NCBI GenBank assembly: GCA_000708835.1
Contig: DF237119.1
Span: 98,364-162,363 of the forward strand
DNA length: 64,000 nt
Source: Klebsormidium nitens
Lineage: Eukaryota; Streptophyta; Klebsormidiophyceae; Klebsormidiales; Klebsormidiaceae
Direction: 5' to 3'
The position numbers were made by a program, and so were the translations under genes. The notes beneath the pieces are model-generated. The model did no database searches. It saw nothing but the letters and a program-made list of their open reading frames with translations, and was not told the origin of the DNA. Every line of letters begins with the position of its first letter. Position 1 is the stretch's first letter. Positions 1 through 11,210 of the stretch are shown piece after piece.

Positions 1-2366
1 AAGAACATGAGGATTGCAGTGCGTGCTTTCTTTAGAAAATTTCACACAGGATGTCGTCCGACTCGGACCAGTACGTCGACAGGTGAGTGCCGCGTCGGAG
101 GCGGAATTGATCCGGATTAGAGTTGTTGCGACCGATCTGGGCCAATGCTTTAAGGGAGCGAGCTTTTGCGGTGTATCTGGGGACGGTAGTACGTGCTTTC
201 TCGTGAAGCTTCACACAGGACGTCGTCCTCCGACTCAGACCAGTACATCGACAGGTGACGTTTGCGTCTGACGGGAAAGGCACTCTGGAATTCATTGGTC
301 CGGTAATTCGGACGGGTTGGGTTGGTAAAAGGAAGGGGGTTGCTGTGTGTGGGAGCGCGTGAGTGTGTGTCGCGGTTGTCTTTCGGCCCAAGAACTGGTT
401 ACTGGATTTACTCTTCTCGAGAACGAAGAAACATTTGGAACTTGAGTCGTGGCGAGCGACTTGGACCAGTGCTCAAAAGAGGCTCTAGTGCCATTTAAAG
501 GATTTTCGTTCCTTAGTACGTGCGCTCTTTTGTGTATCTCGCACCGAATCGGCAACGGGTTCCGTATCTGGCCAGTTGTCGGCATGCCACGGGCCATTCT
601 CGAAGAAAACAGAACACCATGTACAGAAGACTGTATATGGGTGTACTTGTCTCAGAGATGGAGCCGTCCCGTAAGGCAGACCTTGACTCTGTTATACCTT
701 CTTTAAGGCGCCTTCTTGCTTCCGCTTCTGCTTGGCAGCTTGCGGTCTAGTCCAGGTTTCTCACTCTTGTTCTTCTGCACCTGCAGGAGGATCGTTATCA
801 AGCTCCTCGTCACGTACTTCGAGAAGCGGCATAGTGCCGAGGTAGGTTTCCCCGTGTCTTCGCGCTTCCGAGTTGTTGAGGATGCATGCTTCCTCCCTCT
901 CGGTAGCTTTACTGGTTTGTCCGTCTGCAAGTTCGCGTCACTCATTCTCGAGGAGACGCTAATATCAGCTTTGCCCAGCACTTCAAACGCTTCACGAAGG
1001 TCTTCTTTTGACCTAACAGACTTCCTTGGATTGACGCTGGCCGTTTTCTTTGGTCCAACCTCTAAAACTCCGAACATTGTCAGACTCGAAGTCTCATGTC
1101 GGAGCCTATCCGTCGCTGCTAGCTACTGCGGATATGGTCAAATCTTGCAATTAATCGTGATACAATTGTGGGATTCGTAGTGCTAAATTGGTCTAGGTTC
1201 GAAGCCACAACGTTTCAGACCAAAACATTACTTAGTCGCGCACAACATCACCGTCTTCAGCTCAGCTCGTGTTCTCTTTTCACAGGCTCTTGACCTCATG
1301 GCCCGCATTCTGGGCTTCACCGAAGAGGACAAGAAGCGGGTCGGGTTGGCCCAACTCGGGCGCCGGGGAGTGGTCTCCGGGGTGTTGGGCGCACCGGGCC
1401 GCATTGTCGGCGCCGTGTTTGGGGGCGCCAGCGCGCCGTCGTCGCCACGGGCCTCCGTCAGCGACCGGGATCCGGTACGGCACGTTTCGTCTTTTGGTTG
1501 CTTCAAACGGGTCGGATTCAAAAAAAACTTTCTTTTTTTGACACTCATATTTGAGCGCTACATCCTTTCAATCGTTCTGATGCCGAAGTCCTTCTGATGC
1601 CGAAGGACTTCAGCATCATACTCGAGTGTAGAAAAAGATGCGCGACTCCGTGACACACGTGTGTCGGTCTTCTAAGGAGTGACGCTGATTGAGTCCGAAC
1701 TCTTCATCTCATGCTTTGTGGACCTGTTCTCGCTTGGTTCGGGTTGAGCTCTTTGCTTCTGACGGGACCAAGTGTCAAGCTTGAGCGGTCGAGGAAAAAG
1801 CAATCCGGACACATCCTGCTCTGAAACCTCTAGGTAACATCGTATTTGTAACATTGGGTTGCGAGGCGTCTGTGTTTATTGGAACCCTTATTGAGATCTG
1901 CTCATTTCCTTTGGTGCAGTCGTCCGCCACATTCACCGACTTGTGGATCGACTTCCTTCTCAAAGAGGCCCAGCAACAAGAGGAGCAACGGCGGATCGAT
2001 GAAAGAGCGGCCGAGGAGAGGAATGCCCTGGCGGCAATGTCAGAGGAGCAGTTTACGTTGCCTCGATCGCGATCATCATTGTCGCCCCAGTCCTCCGCGT
2101 CCGTTGCTAACCTTCCAGGCGTTTACAATCCGAATACGTACTCGAGTCAAGTGTCTAGCCCGACCGGGGGTGCTTTGCCGGGGGTGTTTTATGCGAATGC
2201 GCTGTCCCCAAAGCAGTCCGCAGTGTCGACGGGTTCAGATCGGCGGAGATCGAGTCTCTTGGATGCCGATGGGCTTGCACTGCCGAGCCCAAGGGCTAGT
2301 GGGCTCCAAAGCGGTAGTGGAGAGTTCTCGTCCGTACCCCTCAATACAAACACAGGTGAAAAGTAA
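1..2366 (+). CDS. Golgin candidate 3/4-like protein (GRAB domain), 3' part
   Basis: This is the C-terminal part of a plant golgin of the GC3/GC4 (GRIP-related ARF-binding, GRAB) type. These are coiled-coil tethers held on Golgi membranes by ARF GTPases. Exons seen: alternative mini-exons 50-82 and 219-254 (see separate entries), 787-841 (VIKLLVTYFEKRHSAE), 1286-1474 (LDLMARILGFTEEDKKRVG, then the Gly/Val stretch ending VFGG) and 1920-2366, ending in TAA at 2364. The order 'YxDRRIV..LLVTYF', 'LDLM.R.LGF.EEDK', 'RGVV.GVLG.PGR.VG', 'F.DLW.DFLLKE' is the signature of GC3/GC4 C-termini. Splice phases are 2, 0 and 0. The tail after the FLLKE helix is Ser/Pro-rich and looks disordered. The 5' part, with the long coiled coil, lies outside the window. 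Confidence 0.87.
50..82 (+). other. Alternative mini-exon A of the golgin gene (33 nt)
   Basis: The acceptor CACACAG precedes base 50 and the donor GTGAGT follows base 82. It encodes MSSDSDQYVD plus a split Arg codon that joins exon 787-841. Length 33 is frame-neutral (phase 2 to phase 2). It is a near copy of mini-exon B, and the flanking intron sequence is duplicated too. Confidence 0.6.
219..254 (+). other. Alternative mini-exon B of the golgin gene (36 nt)
   Basis: The acceptor CACACAG precedes base 219 and the donor GTGACG follows base 254. It encodes TRSSDSDQYID plus a split Arg codon, again phase 2 to phase 2. Either copy, or both, could be spliced to the exon at 787 without a frameshift. 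Confidence 0.6.
1578..1618. repeat. Hairpin-forming inverted repeat in a golgin intron
   Basis: The arms are 1578-1591 (TGATGCCGAAGTCC) and 1605-1618 (GGACTTCAGCATCA). They pair over 14 bp with one mismatch around a 13-nt loop, and the loop itself contains a second GATGCCGAA. It lies between the exons ending at 1474 and starting at 1920. Confidence 0.6.
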
Positions 2367-3526
2367 GATATAGAATTCATATAACCTTTTAGCTGAATCG
2401 ATGATTTGGAATTTCTGAGCTATGCGGTTGATACAGGATGTTTCCGACGATGTCATGGTCTGCTTCTATTCTAAGTGACCTGGCATCCGATCCTCCGACG
2501 AGTTCGCCTCCATGTTATCTGTTTGGAATGTTTTGCAAATGGCACGCACCTGCAGTCGAGAATCGATGTGGGACGTCAACGTATGAGCATGGACGAATGA
2601 ACACTAAATGACAGGTTGCATATAACTAAAGCTAGACCGCCGCACACGCTCTCACCCTTTTCATGCAATCGATCTTCTATGCTTTCCGTGGGTGGTAGTC
2701 CGACAACGTCCAGGCTCAATACTGAACCCGACTGCACATGCATTCCATCGACATCTAGCTCAAGCGAATATGTCAGCATGCATGCCGTGGCACAAGGCGC
2801 TTTCGTGGGCTCATGCAAGCCTTGAAGGGACGCAATATAACACCGCGCAAGTTCAGTCACTGCTTGATATGGCGATAACAAACAGAAGCCATCATTAAAT
2901 GTACTCAGAAGCGCAATGGCATGATCTTAATGCGGACGGGCTTTACTGGCAGATTGCAGTTGTGGGCGAACCGCGTGACACAGTTGAGCATGGCGGCCGC
3001 CAAGTCGCACTGGAGAAAGCTTTAACGCTTCCATGGCGTTTCGAGCCTAAGTTGCCAGGAAATGAAGAAAGTCAGGAGACGTACAAAACGGAAATCAGCA
3101 CTGTTAGATTGAGGATCCCATACGAATGAACAGGGTGACAATCGTGTTGATACGCGTGCATATGCAATCGTGATTGAACGGACCGCGTGCCATCATTATC
3201 TATCTACGTTGTCATTGACGTCGAACCTCGTACGCGAAGACGCTACCAGTATTTGTAAGGCGCATCAGATGCTAAGACTTCTAGCTTAATTGCACTTTAA
3301 GTTCAAGTCCTTGCCTAGTCAACATCTGTATCTCTACGCTCTGTCTGCACTCCCTACGCCTTCTCGAATACACTCTCTATATGCGCATGACCTAGTGAGC
3401 CCATGCAGCTCTTCCTATCGAGCACCGAGAAGGTCTCTGACAGTGTTTCCACGTTGACGTCCCTAGACCCCGCTGCAAGCTCGTGTCGACGAAGTTCCCC
3501 TTCCTCAAGCCAGCCCGCAGAAACAC
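2367..3526. other. Intergenic, between convergent 3' ends
   Basis: This separates the golgin stop codon from the stop of the minus-strand gene at 3527. It contains an open frame of 76 codons on + at 2899-3129 with no recognisable motif. I see no RNA gene or element here. Confidence 0.4.
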
Positions 3527-4850
3527 CTACACCCCAAACCGAAAGATCGGCATGTCTTCAGCGCCCGCCACGTTCGAGAGCGGCCGCGGCTCCGTCGCGC
3601 GCGCCGTCGCGGTTATCACCAGGCTGCCGCTCTCCTTGCCGCGCGCGTACACCTTCCCGGTGCGCTCCGCGAGCTCGCGCACCTGGGCCTCCGTCAGAGC
3701 CGGGTCGTCCGTCACGGTGTACATCTGGAACGTCACGCGGATCGGGAACCACTCATCGCGCTCCAGCTTAAACCCTGCCAAACCCTTGAAGGCGGCCAGG
3801 GTTCTTTCGGACGCCCGCAGCGTCGCGTACTCGAGGCCCGCCGTCCGAGGCGCGCCGCGGCCCGCGGCCGCGGGGGCGCAGGCCTCGGGGGAGGTAGGCG
3901 GGGCGCCGGGAATAGCGGGCGCTGCGCCGAAAAGCGCACCCGGGGCAGAGCTACCGGAGGCGCAGCTACCCGGTGCGGGGAACTGACCAAAGCGCATAAG
4001 AGGGACAAAAGTCGGGAGCGGGGCGTAGTACAGAGGATACTGATATTGCGGGTTGTAGTAGTGCGGAGTATACACTGTGCCGAATCCGGGGCAGCACCAC
4101 GGCGGCGGCGGCTGGAACGGAAACGGGCCCGGAACGACCGGACTCAGCCGGAACCGGACGCTGCTTGAGCGGGATCTGGAACAGGAGCAGCGCGTTGCGG
4201 TCCGCCTCGTCGTCCGTCATCGGGCCCGTCTCCGGCGCGCCGCGCTCGCGGCGGTCTTGCGAGAGGCGCTTCGCGAGGAACATTGCGCCGCGGCCGCCGC
4301 GATTGAAGAGCAGCTTCTCGCTGCGCCCCGTGATGACGTGGGCTGACGTCCCCTGGGAGCTGGCCACGACAACTAGGACGGCGGGGTCGGCCGGGCGCGA
4401 CTGGTAGCTGTAGATCTGCGGGCAAAACTCGGTCTCGCCCGCGGGCCCGCACGGGAGCACGCACGCCTGCGCTGACGTCAGCAGGACGTCATCGCGGTCC
4501 AGGACCAGGCCGGGCAGGCCCAGGGTGTTGGCGACGTAGTCCCGGAAGCCGACGCGCCTCAGGTCGCTGGAGGGAGTCTCGTTGCCGGCGGTCACGCTGA
4601 ATGCGCCGATGGACACGTCAGCGGTGACGTCAGCAAAGTTGGGCTTGCGGAGCATGGGCAGGGAGTGGCCGGCCGCGTGGAGGGTGACGTCAGCGATGTT
4701 GGGCCCCCAGCAGCTGTGCTTGGTGCGCGCGGTGTCCTCCCAGGAGACGGTCTGGATGGCCAGGCCGTAACTCTGGGCCAGGCTCCGGGTGTGGGCGTTA
4801 CGGTGGAGGGACGCGATCTCGCGCACCAGGGAGGGCTCCATGTTGATCAT
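3527..4850 (-). CDS. Conserved protein of unknown function, one frame break
   Basis: Two overlapping minus frames form one protein. The first runs from ATG 4850 to about 4160. It begins MINMEPS and contains LAIQTVSWEDTART, NIADVTLH, FCPQIYSYQSRPADPAVLVV and LLLFQIPLKQ. The second runs from about 4130 to the stop at 3527. It has a Pro/Tyr-rich linker (YYNPQYQYPLYYAPLP), an Ala/Gly/Pro stretch, then FKGLAGFKLERDEWFPIRVT and GSLVITATARATEP. The composition is that of a real protein, and the sequence reminds me of a widespread uncharacterised eukaryotic family that I cannot name. Moving between frames needs either a 43-nt intron (about 4142 down to 4100, GT...AG, length 1 mod 3) or a one-base indel in a GC-rich stretch. 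The acceptor TATCCTGTAG sits directly before ATG 4850, so a 5' exon, coding or untranslated, probably lies upstream. The near absence of introns over 1.3 kb contrasts with every neighbour. Confidence 0.65.
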
Positions 4851-7800
4851 CTACAGGATAACAAGCGGAGATGTTTAGAGTCTTTGAAAAGTGAGCACGT
4901 TTGAGAAAATGACTGATCGACGCATCGATTGCTCACTATGAAGTTCGTTTCTAAAGTCCATGTTCCACAATGCGGATGATCAACACTGGTGGCAGTTGCG
5001 CGCTAGGTTGGAGAGAGCAGACCTCAAAAGTCTTTCAAACTGCTGTCTTTGTGATATTGATGCCATTTACTGGAGGCACTTTCTCCTTGAACATTATTTT
5101 GAAGATTGACCCTATAGTATGGAACTAGTTCAAGGTTGAGCAAGTAAAAGGTTGATTGAGAGCAAGGAGAGACCGGCTTACTTTTTTATCTATGCTGAAG
5201 CTCCTCACGTCCTCTAATTAATTGTCCTTTTGGAAGTCTCAGTTATACAAAGCAACGTCCTGCAAGCTCTGATTAGCGATGTCCTGCAAACGCAAAGCCT
5301 CAGAGGTCGGTGTGAAACTCCTGGAAAGCAGAAAGACACGTGTTAGGCGGCAGATTTTATGCAAAACAAAAAGTGTGACATCCACCGATGGGTAGACTTG
5401 AAGGCAGAAGCACCAGAATGTACATAGCTGGCTTTAATCAGCATCGAAGGCTGTCTGCATGAATATCTCAATGGTTTATTGATGAAGAAGGAGTAGGTGC
5501 CTTCCTGCCACCCAGTCCTCAGAAGGTTTCCAAAATTTGCGTCAAGTTCTGTTAATGATTCTTGTCAAGACTATCTTACAACGTCTTGGAGTAGCTAGTC
5601 TTCCACTGTAGTCTTTCCCTGACATGGTGAACCTACCCGTTGGTGAGGAAGGATGACTACACGCAGAAACGACTATTATTTGAACAAAGCTGTACGCAAT
5701 GCTTATGGAAAGAAGGCAGCGGCGCCTGGAGCGTCGATAGACTGACACATTGACATTCTGAACCTTCAAATTATGGTTTCCCTGCATAATTAATCACTAC
5801 TCTAGACACTGTTGGGGGAAATGAGAGATTTAGAAGACCAACAAGACTTGAGTCTGGAATCTCACCTCAAGGAAGATAGCAGGCCGCCCGAGCAATACCG
5901 CGAACACCGTGCAGCGGAGCAGCTGCAGTAAGAATCTCAGAAGTTCAGTCACGGATGTTTGCGCTGGACAATCTCCCAACTGCTTCTAATGCAGTATGCT
6001 GGGGTCAATCGGTCAGAGATTGTTGCCAGATTGAGGACGTTGTCAGGTTGCCGCCAATTGGCCGTATGAGCCGTACTAGTAGGTGCCAGTGCGCAGAAGC
6101 CAGCTTGGACTCCCACAATCACTTTCGTTGCTGTCTGGTGAACAATTGAAGACAAGCGTTTGTTGTGATGTTGCAGGGACGCACTTGCTTTTATGTTGTC
6201 GGTGACGCCCCGGTGACGTCGTCTGGCTGCAGCAGCTCACACAGTCGAAGTAGTTAGCAGCCAGAGGGATCCCATTGGTCGAGGTGACATCGACCGTCGA
6301 TATTCTTCACCAGGTTATCGTGTGGACCCCACTCTTCCGTCGATGCGGCTGAAAAATACAGTGGGGATAAAGCCTCTGATTACCGTTCTCGTACGCCGTT
6401 CGTTCAAGCAATCAACGGTTGAAGTTGCATTGGTGACGCTGATCCAGCAACGCCTAGCCCCCAGGTTGCGAGCCTGAAGTTTGAGGGCATGTTATATGAC
6501 CATGGATGGCCACCGTTCGGTGATGGACGGTTCAATTTCCTCCATTTCAAAGTCGATTTCTAAGTTCCTTTCCCTTTAGCCTGCATTCCTCACTTGCATT
6601 TGCGCAAGTTTTGAGATCAAACAGAGTAGGTATCTGATCTAAGACTAGAGTATCTCTCCTGGCAGGTCTGAGGACGACTCTTCGAGCGCCCCGCCTGAAG
6701 GAGCATTTCAATCAGGCATGCCTCAGGTTTTCTCGTCAGGAGCCGCAGATCCTGCTTCCTTTTGAGACAGGAGGACGTGCCCAGGTCAAAGCAGAGCAAA
6801 CCCAAATGAGGCGGGCAAGCACGCTCTTTCACCAGCTCAGAAACTTGGGCAAGGAGACCTGCAGTGAAACCCCGCTGGGAGCAACCGTTACCGGTTGTGG
6901 CCATGGTTACCGCACTGTCATACAGGGGCTGCATAACCATGTAGAAACAAATGCCGCAGCTGCTGGATCAAGCTGCGGTGATTGGTTGGCTCCTCCCAAT
7001 CCTCACGAGTGCGTGGACTCTGAAGCTGATGTAAGGCCCCGTTTGTTGGGGCGGGACTCCGATTGCAATGCCGACACGCCTAGTCCCTTTTGGCCAAGTG
7101 GCGCCATTGCCGAAAGCAGTCCCCACCTGCACCACTCACCCATCGGTCCTCTTCCGACCTCAGAAACACCACTCAGCAGCAGTTGGTCCCCTGCCCGCCC
7201 CTCAGCCAAACTTCCAGGGGCACCTCTGAAGCTACCACTACAGCAGAGTGTGTTTGGCTTTCAGCAGTCGTTACCTGTCCGGAAGCAGTGGGATCACAAG
7301 CGACACCATAGCTGGTGCAGTCATGATGGCAGGGGCTATAGCAGCAGAGCAGTCGACATGGTCCAGCGGGAACATGATGACAATGACACGGTGAGGCGCT
7401 GTTCCGTGTGCTAAGGGAACAGACAGTCTCGAGCAACTCTCATTCTAGCATTTGAGTTGTGGCACTTTGGCTGCAGGCCTGTGCACAGCCAGTATTTGTG
7501 TGCGGATTGTTTCCTGCATATACAAGCGACGGCTCGGCCACTGGTTTGTCGTTGAGCTCATCAAAGTTATGGATCCTATGAATCCTGCTTGCATTTCCTA
7601 CATTGGGTTGATACAGATGACAGGACTGTTGAGCTGATGGTTCTCTGGATCCGAGTAGTTAGTTTTTCCGGCCTTTCAAGGAATCGTGGAAACAAGAGTA
7701 CGGGGTTCTTTCTCCACACTTTAACCTCCTGAAAGGGATTCCTGTTTGCTCTTACTTCTGCATTCTGAGATTCTCTGGGATTTTCCAAGCGCCCCTGCGA

Positions 7801-8729
7801 GAGGGTTGAATGACCTGCTAAGAAACCAAGACCCCGAGCTTAGGTTGCAAAAGCGCTGGAGGTGTTTGGTGGACAATTTTAGGGTTGAGTTAAATGCCTT
7901 TCTGCAATGTTCGCTTGCTGCAAACTAGTCAAGGACTACTTCCCATTTGCGGTTCTGGCCTCTGGTCCCAAACCAATTTGATGTTTGGTTGCAAATGTGG
8001 GATTTGTTTTCGGCGCTTCAAACTGACGCTTCACCTGCTGATGGTGAGGTGTTGGTCGCTTGGTGCCTAGAACGAGCGGAGGCCCAGCTCGTGACAGCTA
8101 TGCATGCTGTACGCGTCTAGAAACCACCCAACATATATGTTACATCCACTCAGATTACCTAGTGAATTTTGTTGATGTCCTTGAGAGTACTCGCATGATT
8201 CTTTTTGCCTGGCTTTGCTGGTGGTATATGTCTTCGGCTTGTGGATGGAAACTTGTGACTTGTGCACCGCAATGAGAAACCTGAAAAAAGGAATGTGAGG
8301 TTGACATTCTTCATCTTCTCATGGATCTTTCATTTGATCTTCTTTGACTGTGTTGCGTTCTGGGCCAGCATAGTGTGTGCCTATTGCGACGCTTGCTAGG
8401 TTCTGAGGTGTGTGGAGGCATAACCTGCTTCCGCCGCCAACTCTGTCAAAGTCAGCTATCCTAGCTTGGCCTTCAGATTCTTGCGCATCAGAAACGGGCG
8501 CAGTTCCCGCAAAGTAAACCCCTCGTTTAACCAGCTTTACGCTCCTGGCATCCGGGCAGGGCCTTCAACATTTAAATCAGGTGTTATCTGGCGAAGTCTC
8601 TTGTTGATCATATCAAGGTTCCTACCTTTACTCACGCCCCCTGTTCCCATCCTGCAAATCCCGTTTTGCTACTTTTCCTGTCCGTACCAGATCGTTCATT
8701 TTGGTGACCCCCTAGTTTTCCCTGTACAG
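4851..8729. other. Long gene-poor stretch
   Basis: This should contain the 5' exon of the minus-strand gene ending at 3527, and probably the first exon of the zinc-ribbon gene at 8730. Neither could be placed. The longest ATG frame is + 6806-7414 (202 codons, Ser/Pro/His-rich, no motif). It overlaps minus frames of similar quality, so I do not call a gene. The open frame upstream of 8730 has no ATG, which fits an intron. Confidence 0.35.
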
Positions 8730-9440
8730 ATCACGGTCAGCTCCACCGAGCACGAGAAGCGGTGCGGCATGTGCCTGAAAGTGCGCCGCCTGCGCGAGTT
8801 TCAGCCCCAGCGCTCGAGTCCCGACGGTGTCCATTACTGGTGCCGCGGGTGCGCTGCACAGCTCTCCCGCGCGCGGCGAGGCCTTGCGGCGGGCGTCGTC
8901 GCAGGCCAGGCCCACTGCCCTTGCTGCGGCGAGGTCAAAGACAGGGCCCTCTTTGGGCTGGAATCGCGGCAACGCTCCGGCCTGCAGAAGATCTGCCGAG
9001 CGTGCGTCGCTGAAGATTACCAAACGCGGCCGAACGTGACGGGGCGGTCGGAGAGGAAATGGCCGGTGTGGGCGCAGGAGCGCCGACCGATGGTCATCAC
9101 GCTGCGGCGGAAAGAGGGGCTTTGGGTGCCGACCGAAAAAGTGTGTCTGACGTGCGGGGAATTGAAAAGTGCGGGGGAGTATTTTTCGGATCCGACGAAG
9201 ATGGACGGCTTGAGGCAGTACTGCAAACCGTGCTGGTGCAGGAAACACTCGGTTCACCCGTCGAGACGAGTCAAGCGTCCCAAGCACCCGGAGGCACCGG
9301 TTATCCCGAGTGTGATGATGGACGAGGTCCGGGCTGCCTTCCGGTGGCTTGTCGGAGACGAACAAAAGATGCCCGATGCGGCGCGAAGAGAGACGGAACG
9401 TCAGAAGAGTCTGCAAAGTACTTCTAGGGGGGCCGAATAG
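8730..9440 (+). CDS. Triple zinc-ribbon protein, copy A (main exon)
   Basis: This is a 711-nt terminal exon after the acceptor CCTGTACAG, opening with the peptide ITVSSTEHEK and stopping at TAG 9440. It carries three zinc ribbons with exactly the same spacing, C-x2-C-x22-C-x2-C: CGMC...CRGC, CPCC...CRAC and CLTC...CKPC. Each has a central Phe or Tyr and a [D/S]G-[V/L] turn before the second Cys pair. Between ribbons 2 and 3 lies a Trp/Arg-rich segment ending GLWVPTEKV. The C-terminal 60 residues are basic and helical. Similar modules occur beside HNH or endonuclease VII-like domains in phages and in unannotated algal and plant proteins. No nuclease domain is present here, so nucleic-acid binding is only an inference. 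The start codon must lie in an upstream exon I could not place. Confidence 0.75.
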   Translation: MTVSSTEHEKRCGMCLKVRRLREFQPQRSSPDGVHYWCRGCAAQLSRARRGLAAGVVAGQAHCPCCGEVKDRALFGLESRQRSGLQKICRACVAEDYQTRPNVTGRSERKWPVWAQERRPMVITLRRKEGLWVPTEKVCLTCGELKSAGEYFSDPTKMDGLRQYCKPCWCRKHSVHPSRRVKRPKHPEAPVIPSVMMDEVRAAFRWLVGDEQKMPDAARRETERQKSLQSTSRGAE

Positions 9441-11210
9441 ATTGTTCAAGTCGAGGGTTCTGGTTTGGATGGGCTGAGACGGAGACCGTTGTATTAACGT
9501 GCAATAAGAGATCATTTGCACAATCTCGAAGGGGATAAAGTAGTCGCGGAAGTCTAGTTAAGAGTGATGACTGACCGAAAGTGTAAAGTAGATTTACGGT
9601 GTGCCGGCCCGTGGGCCCGTACTGAGATGACGGTAGCAAGGTAGATCTAGACATGATGCAAAAATTAGATGTTAGCTAGCACGGCCGCCACGGAAAACAA
9701 GCAGGCCCGGAGCTAGCAGGCAACTCGGAGTTACTCGCTCTTAATGATTCGAGCCGCCGGACCATACATGTAAACAATGCCAACCATTGTGGCTTGGCAG
9801 CCTCCGCTGGCCCAGCTTAAATCATTCCTGATGAGCCGCGGTTCGAACAGCCGCTCTGGTCATGCCAGCATTTGCGATAGTTCTGAAGTCGTCGGATGCA
9901 CACGTCATTCGCTACTAGGGGTCCTCCCCTGGGTACTTCAGGCTGACAGCTAACATGATACGTCCTCTCCGATTGCAAGCTGCATGGGCCGGGCTCATGC
10001 ATAATCTGGCCCGGCCTGCTTGAGGCTAGCTGTTGATCCCCGCTCAGTTTGTTCGGCACCCATTGCGCGTTGTGGATTGAACGTACGCGAGCAGCTGTCG
10101 CCATCGATCGGCATGCGCGCAAAGGACGCTTGACTTATGTATGGCTCGCGGGCGACCGTCTGGCGCAGTCACACTGGTCCCATTGCCTGATCTTGAAATC
10201 CGCGAAAGGATCGATCAACCCAGTGACCATCACCGTATCAAGTGGAGAAAGTATTTGTAGAGATCTGCATATGGCAATGAGGAACGGTGGCTCGGACCGG
10301 GCAGGATTATCAATGTAATAATACCCAATACACATGGAGATTCGATTTAAACCTGTTCGGCCGCGTCCGGTGGGCCATGCGGCTAGCGCGGCAGCCAAGG
10401 ATGCTCTCTTACATGGACTTAAAAAGAAATGATAAAGTATGTGCGGCAGCTATTTTAGCTAGCTTCAAATGTTGAATATCGCGTAGGCTTGCTTCGTGCT
10501 TAATTGCTAAGAAGCTACTGGGTACATACTGGCTATCTTTGAACAATCATTACTGTATGCAACCTAAGAGGAACATGAAACGCGCAAGTGTGCTGTCCTC
10601 GAGTGTCACTATCAGTACTCGTGAGCTTATGTCATCTGGATTCACGTCATTTGACGTGTTCTTACATTTCAGATCACAGATCCCATTAATCTGCCAAGGT
10701 TCCATTATGTAGTCTCCTCGTGTCGTATTCTCAACGGAAGAAGTTGTTTCCAGCTTTTCGTGTTGATCCTGTTCGTAAGTCTATACCAACTTCTGAATTT
10801 TCGCAAGCATACGCCCTGCACTAAAGCTACGCGATATAGTCACGGGCAACGCATGCAAACGAATGACTATCTAAGGATTCTAGAGGGCCAGCCGCCTGCG
10901 CCGCAGAGCAGCTTGGGCCCCCGGGAGACGCCTCGATTCCCGGTCAATATTGTCATGCCGACTAAACCCGTTTCACACCTAGCCAAATTTCTATCTCAGC
11001 AGGCCCGGAACAATTGTTTAGTCGGCCTGGGGATAAGCTCGTCCATTTTTCTTCAAGGGGCCAGCTCTCCGCGCCACAGAGGTTTCTGGCCCTCGGGGAG
11101 AGGCGTCTCCCCGGCAATTCCATTCGAACCACATGTTTACACCTGAAACTCTAAAAGCCTCAGAAGTCTAAATTCCTGCACACTTTCTTCCGGGCCCCCG
11201 AAAAGAGGAC
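9441..11210. other. Intergenic, with a degenerate repeat-bounded segment
   Basis: No gene is recognised. A repeat structure lies at 10885-11124 (separate entry). A + frame of 128 codons at 10760-11146 overlaps that repeat and shows no motif. It is probably spurious. Confidence 0.4.
10885..11124. repeat. Diverged direct repeats around an inverted repeat
   Basis: Two diverged direct copies of about 65 bp (10885-10949 and 11058-11124) both start GGGCCAGC and end near CCGG(T)CAAT. Between them, GCCGACTAAAC at 10957-10967 is the exact inverse of GTTTAGTCGGC at 11016-11026. It could be the remnant of a small non-autonomous element. No target-site duplication was identified. Confidence 0.4.

Noticed and set aside
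1185-1215. tRNA T-arm-like string GGTTCGAAGCC
   Set aside because: No matching acceptor, D or anticodon arms around it.
4340-4700. Cluster of TGACGTCA-like (bZIP/CRE) sites
   Set aside because: They fall inside the minus-strand coding sequence, where they encode the recurring Ala-Asp-Val-Thr and Thr-Ser-Ala; probably coincidental.
6806-7414. 202-codon frame on +, possible gene
   Set aside because: No motif, and minus frames over the same bases look equally open; composition does not favour either.
10760-11146. 128-codon frame on +
   Set aside because: It overlaps the degenerate repeat structure and has no recognisable features.
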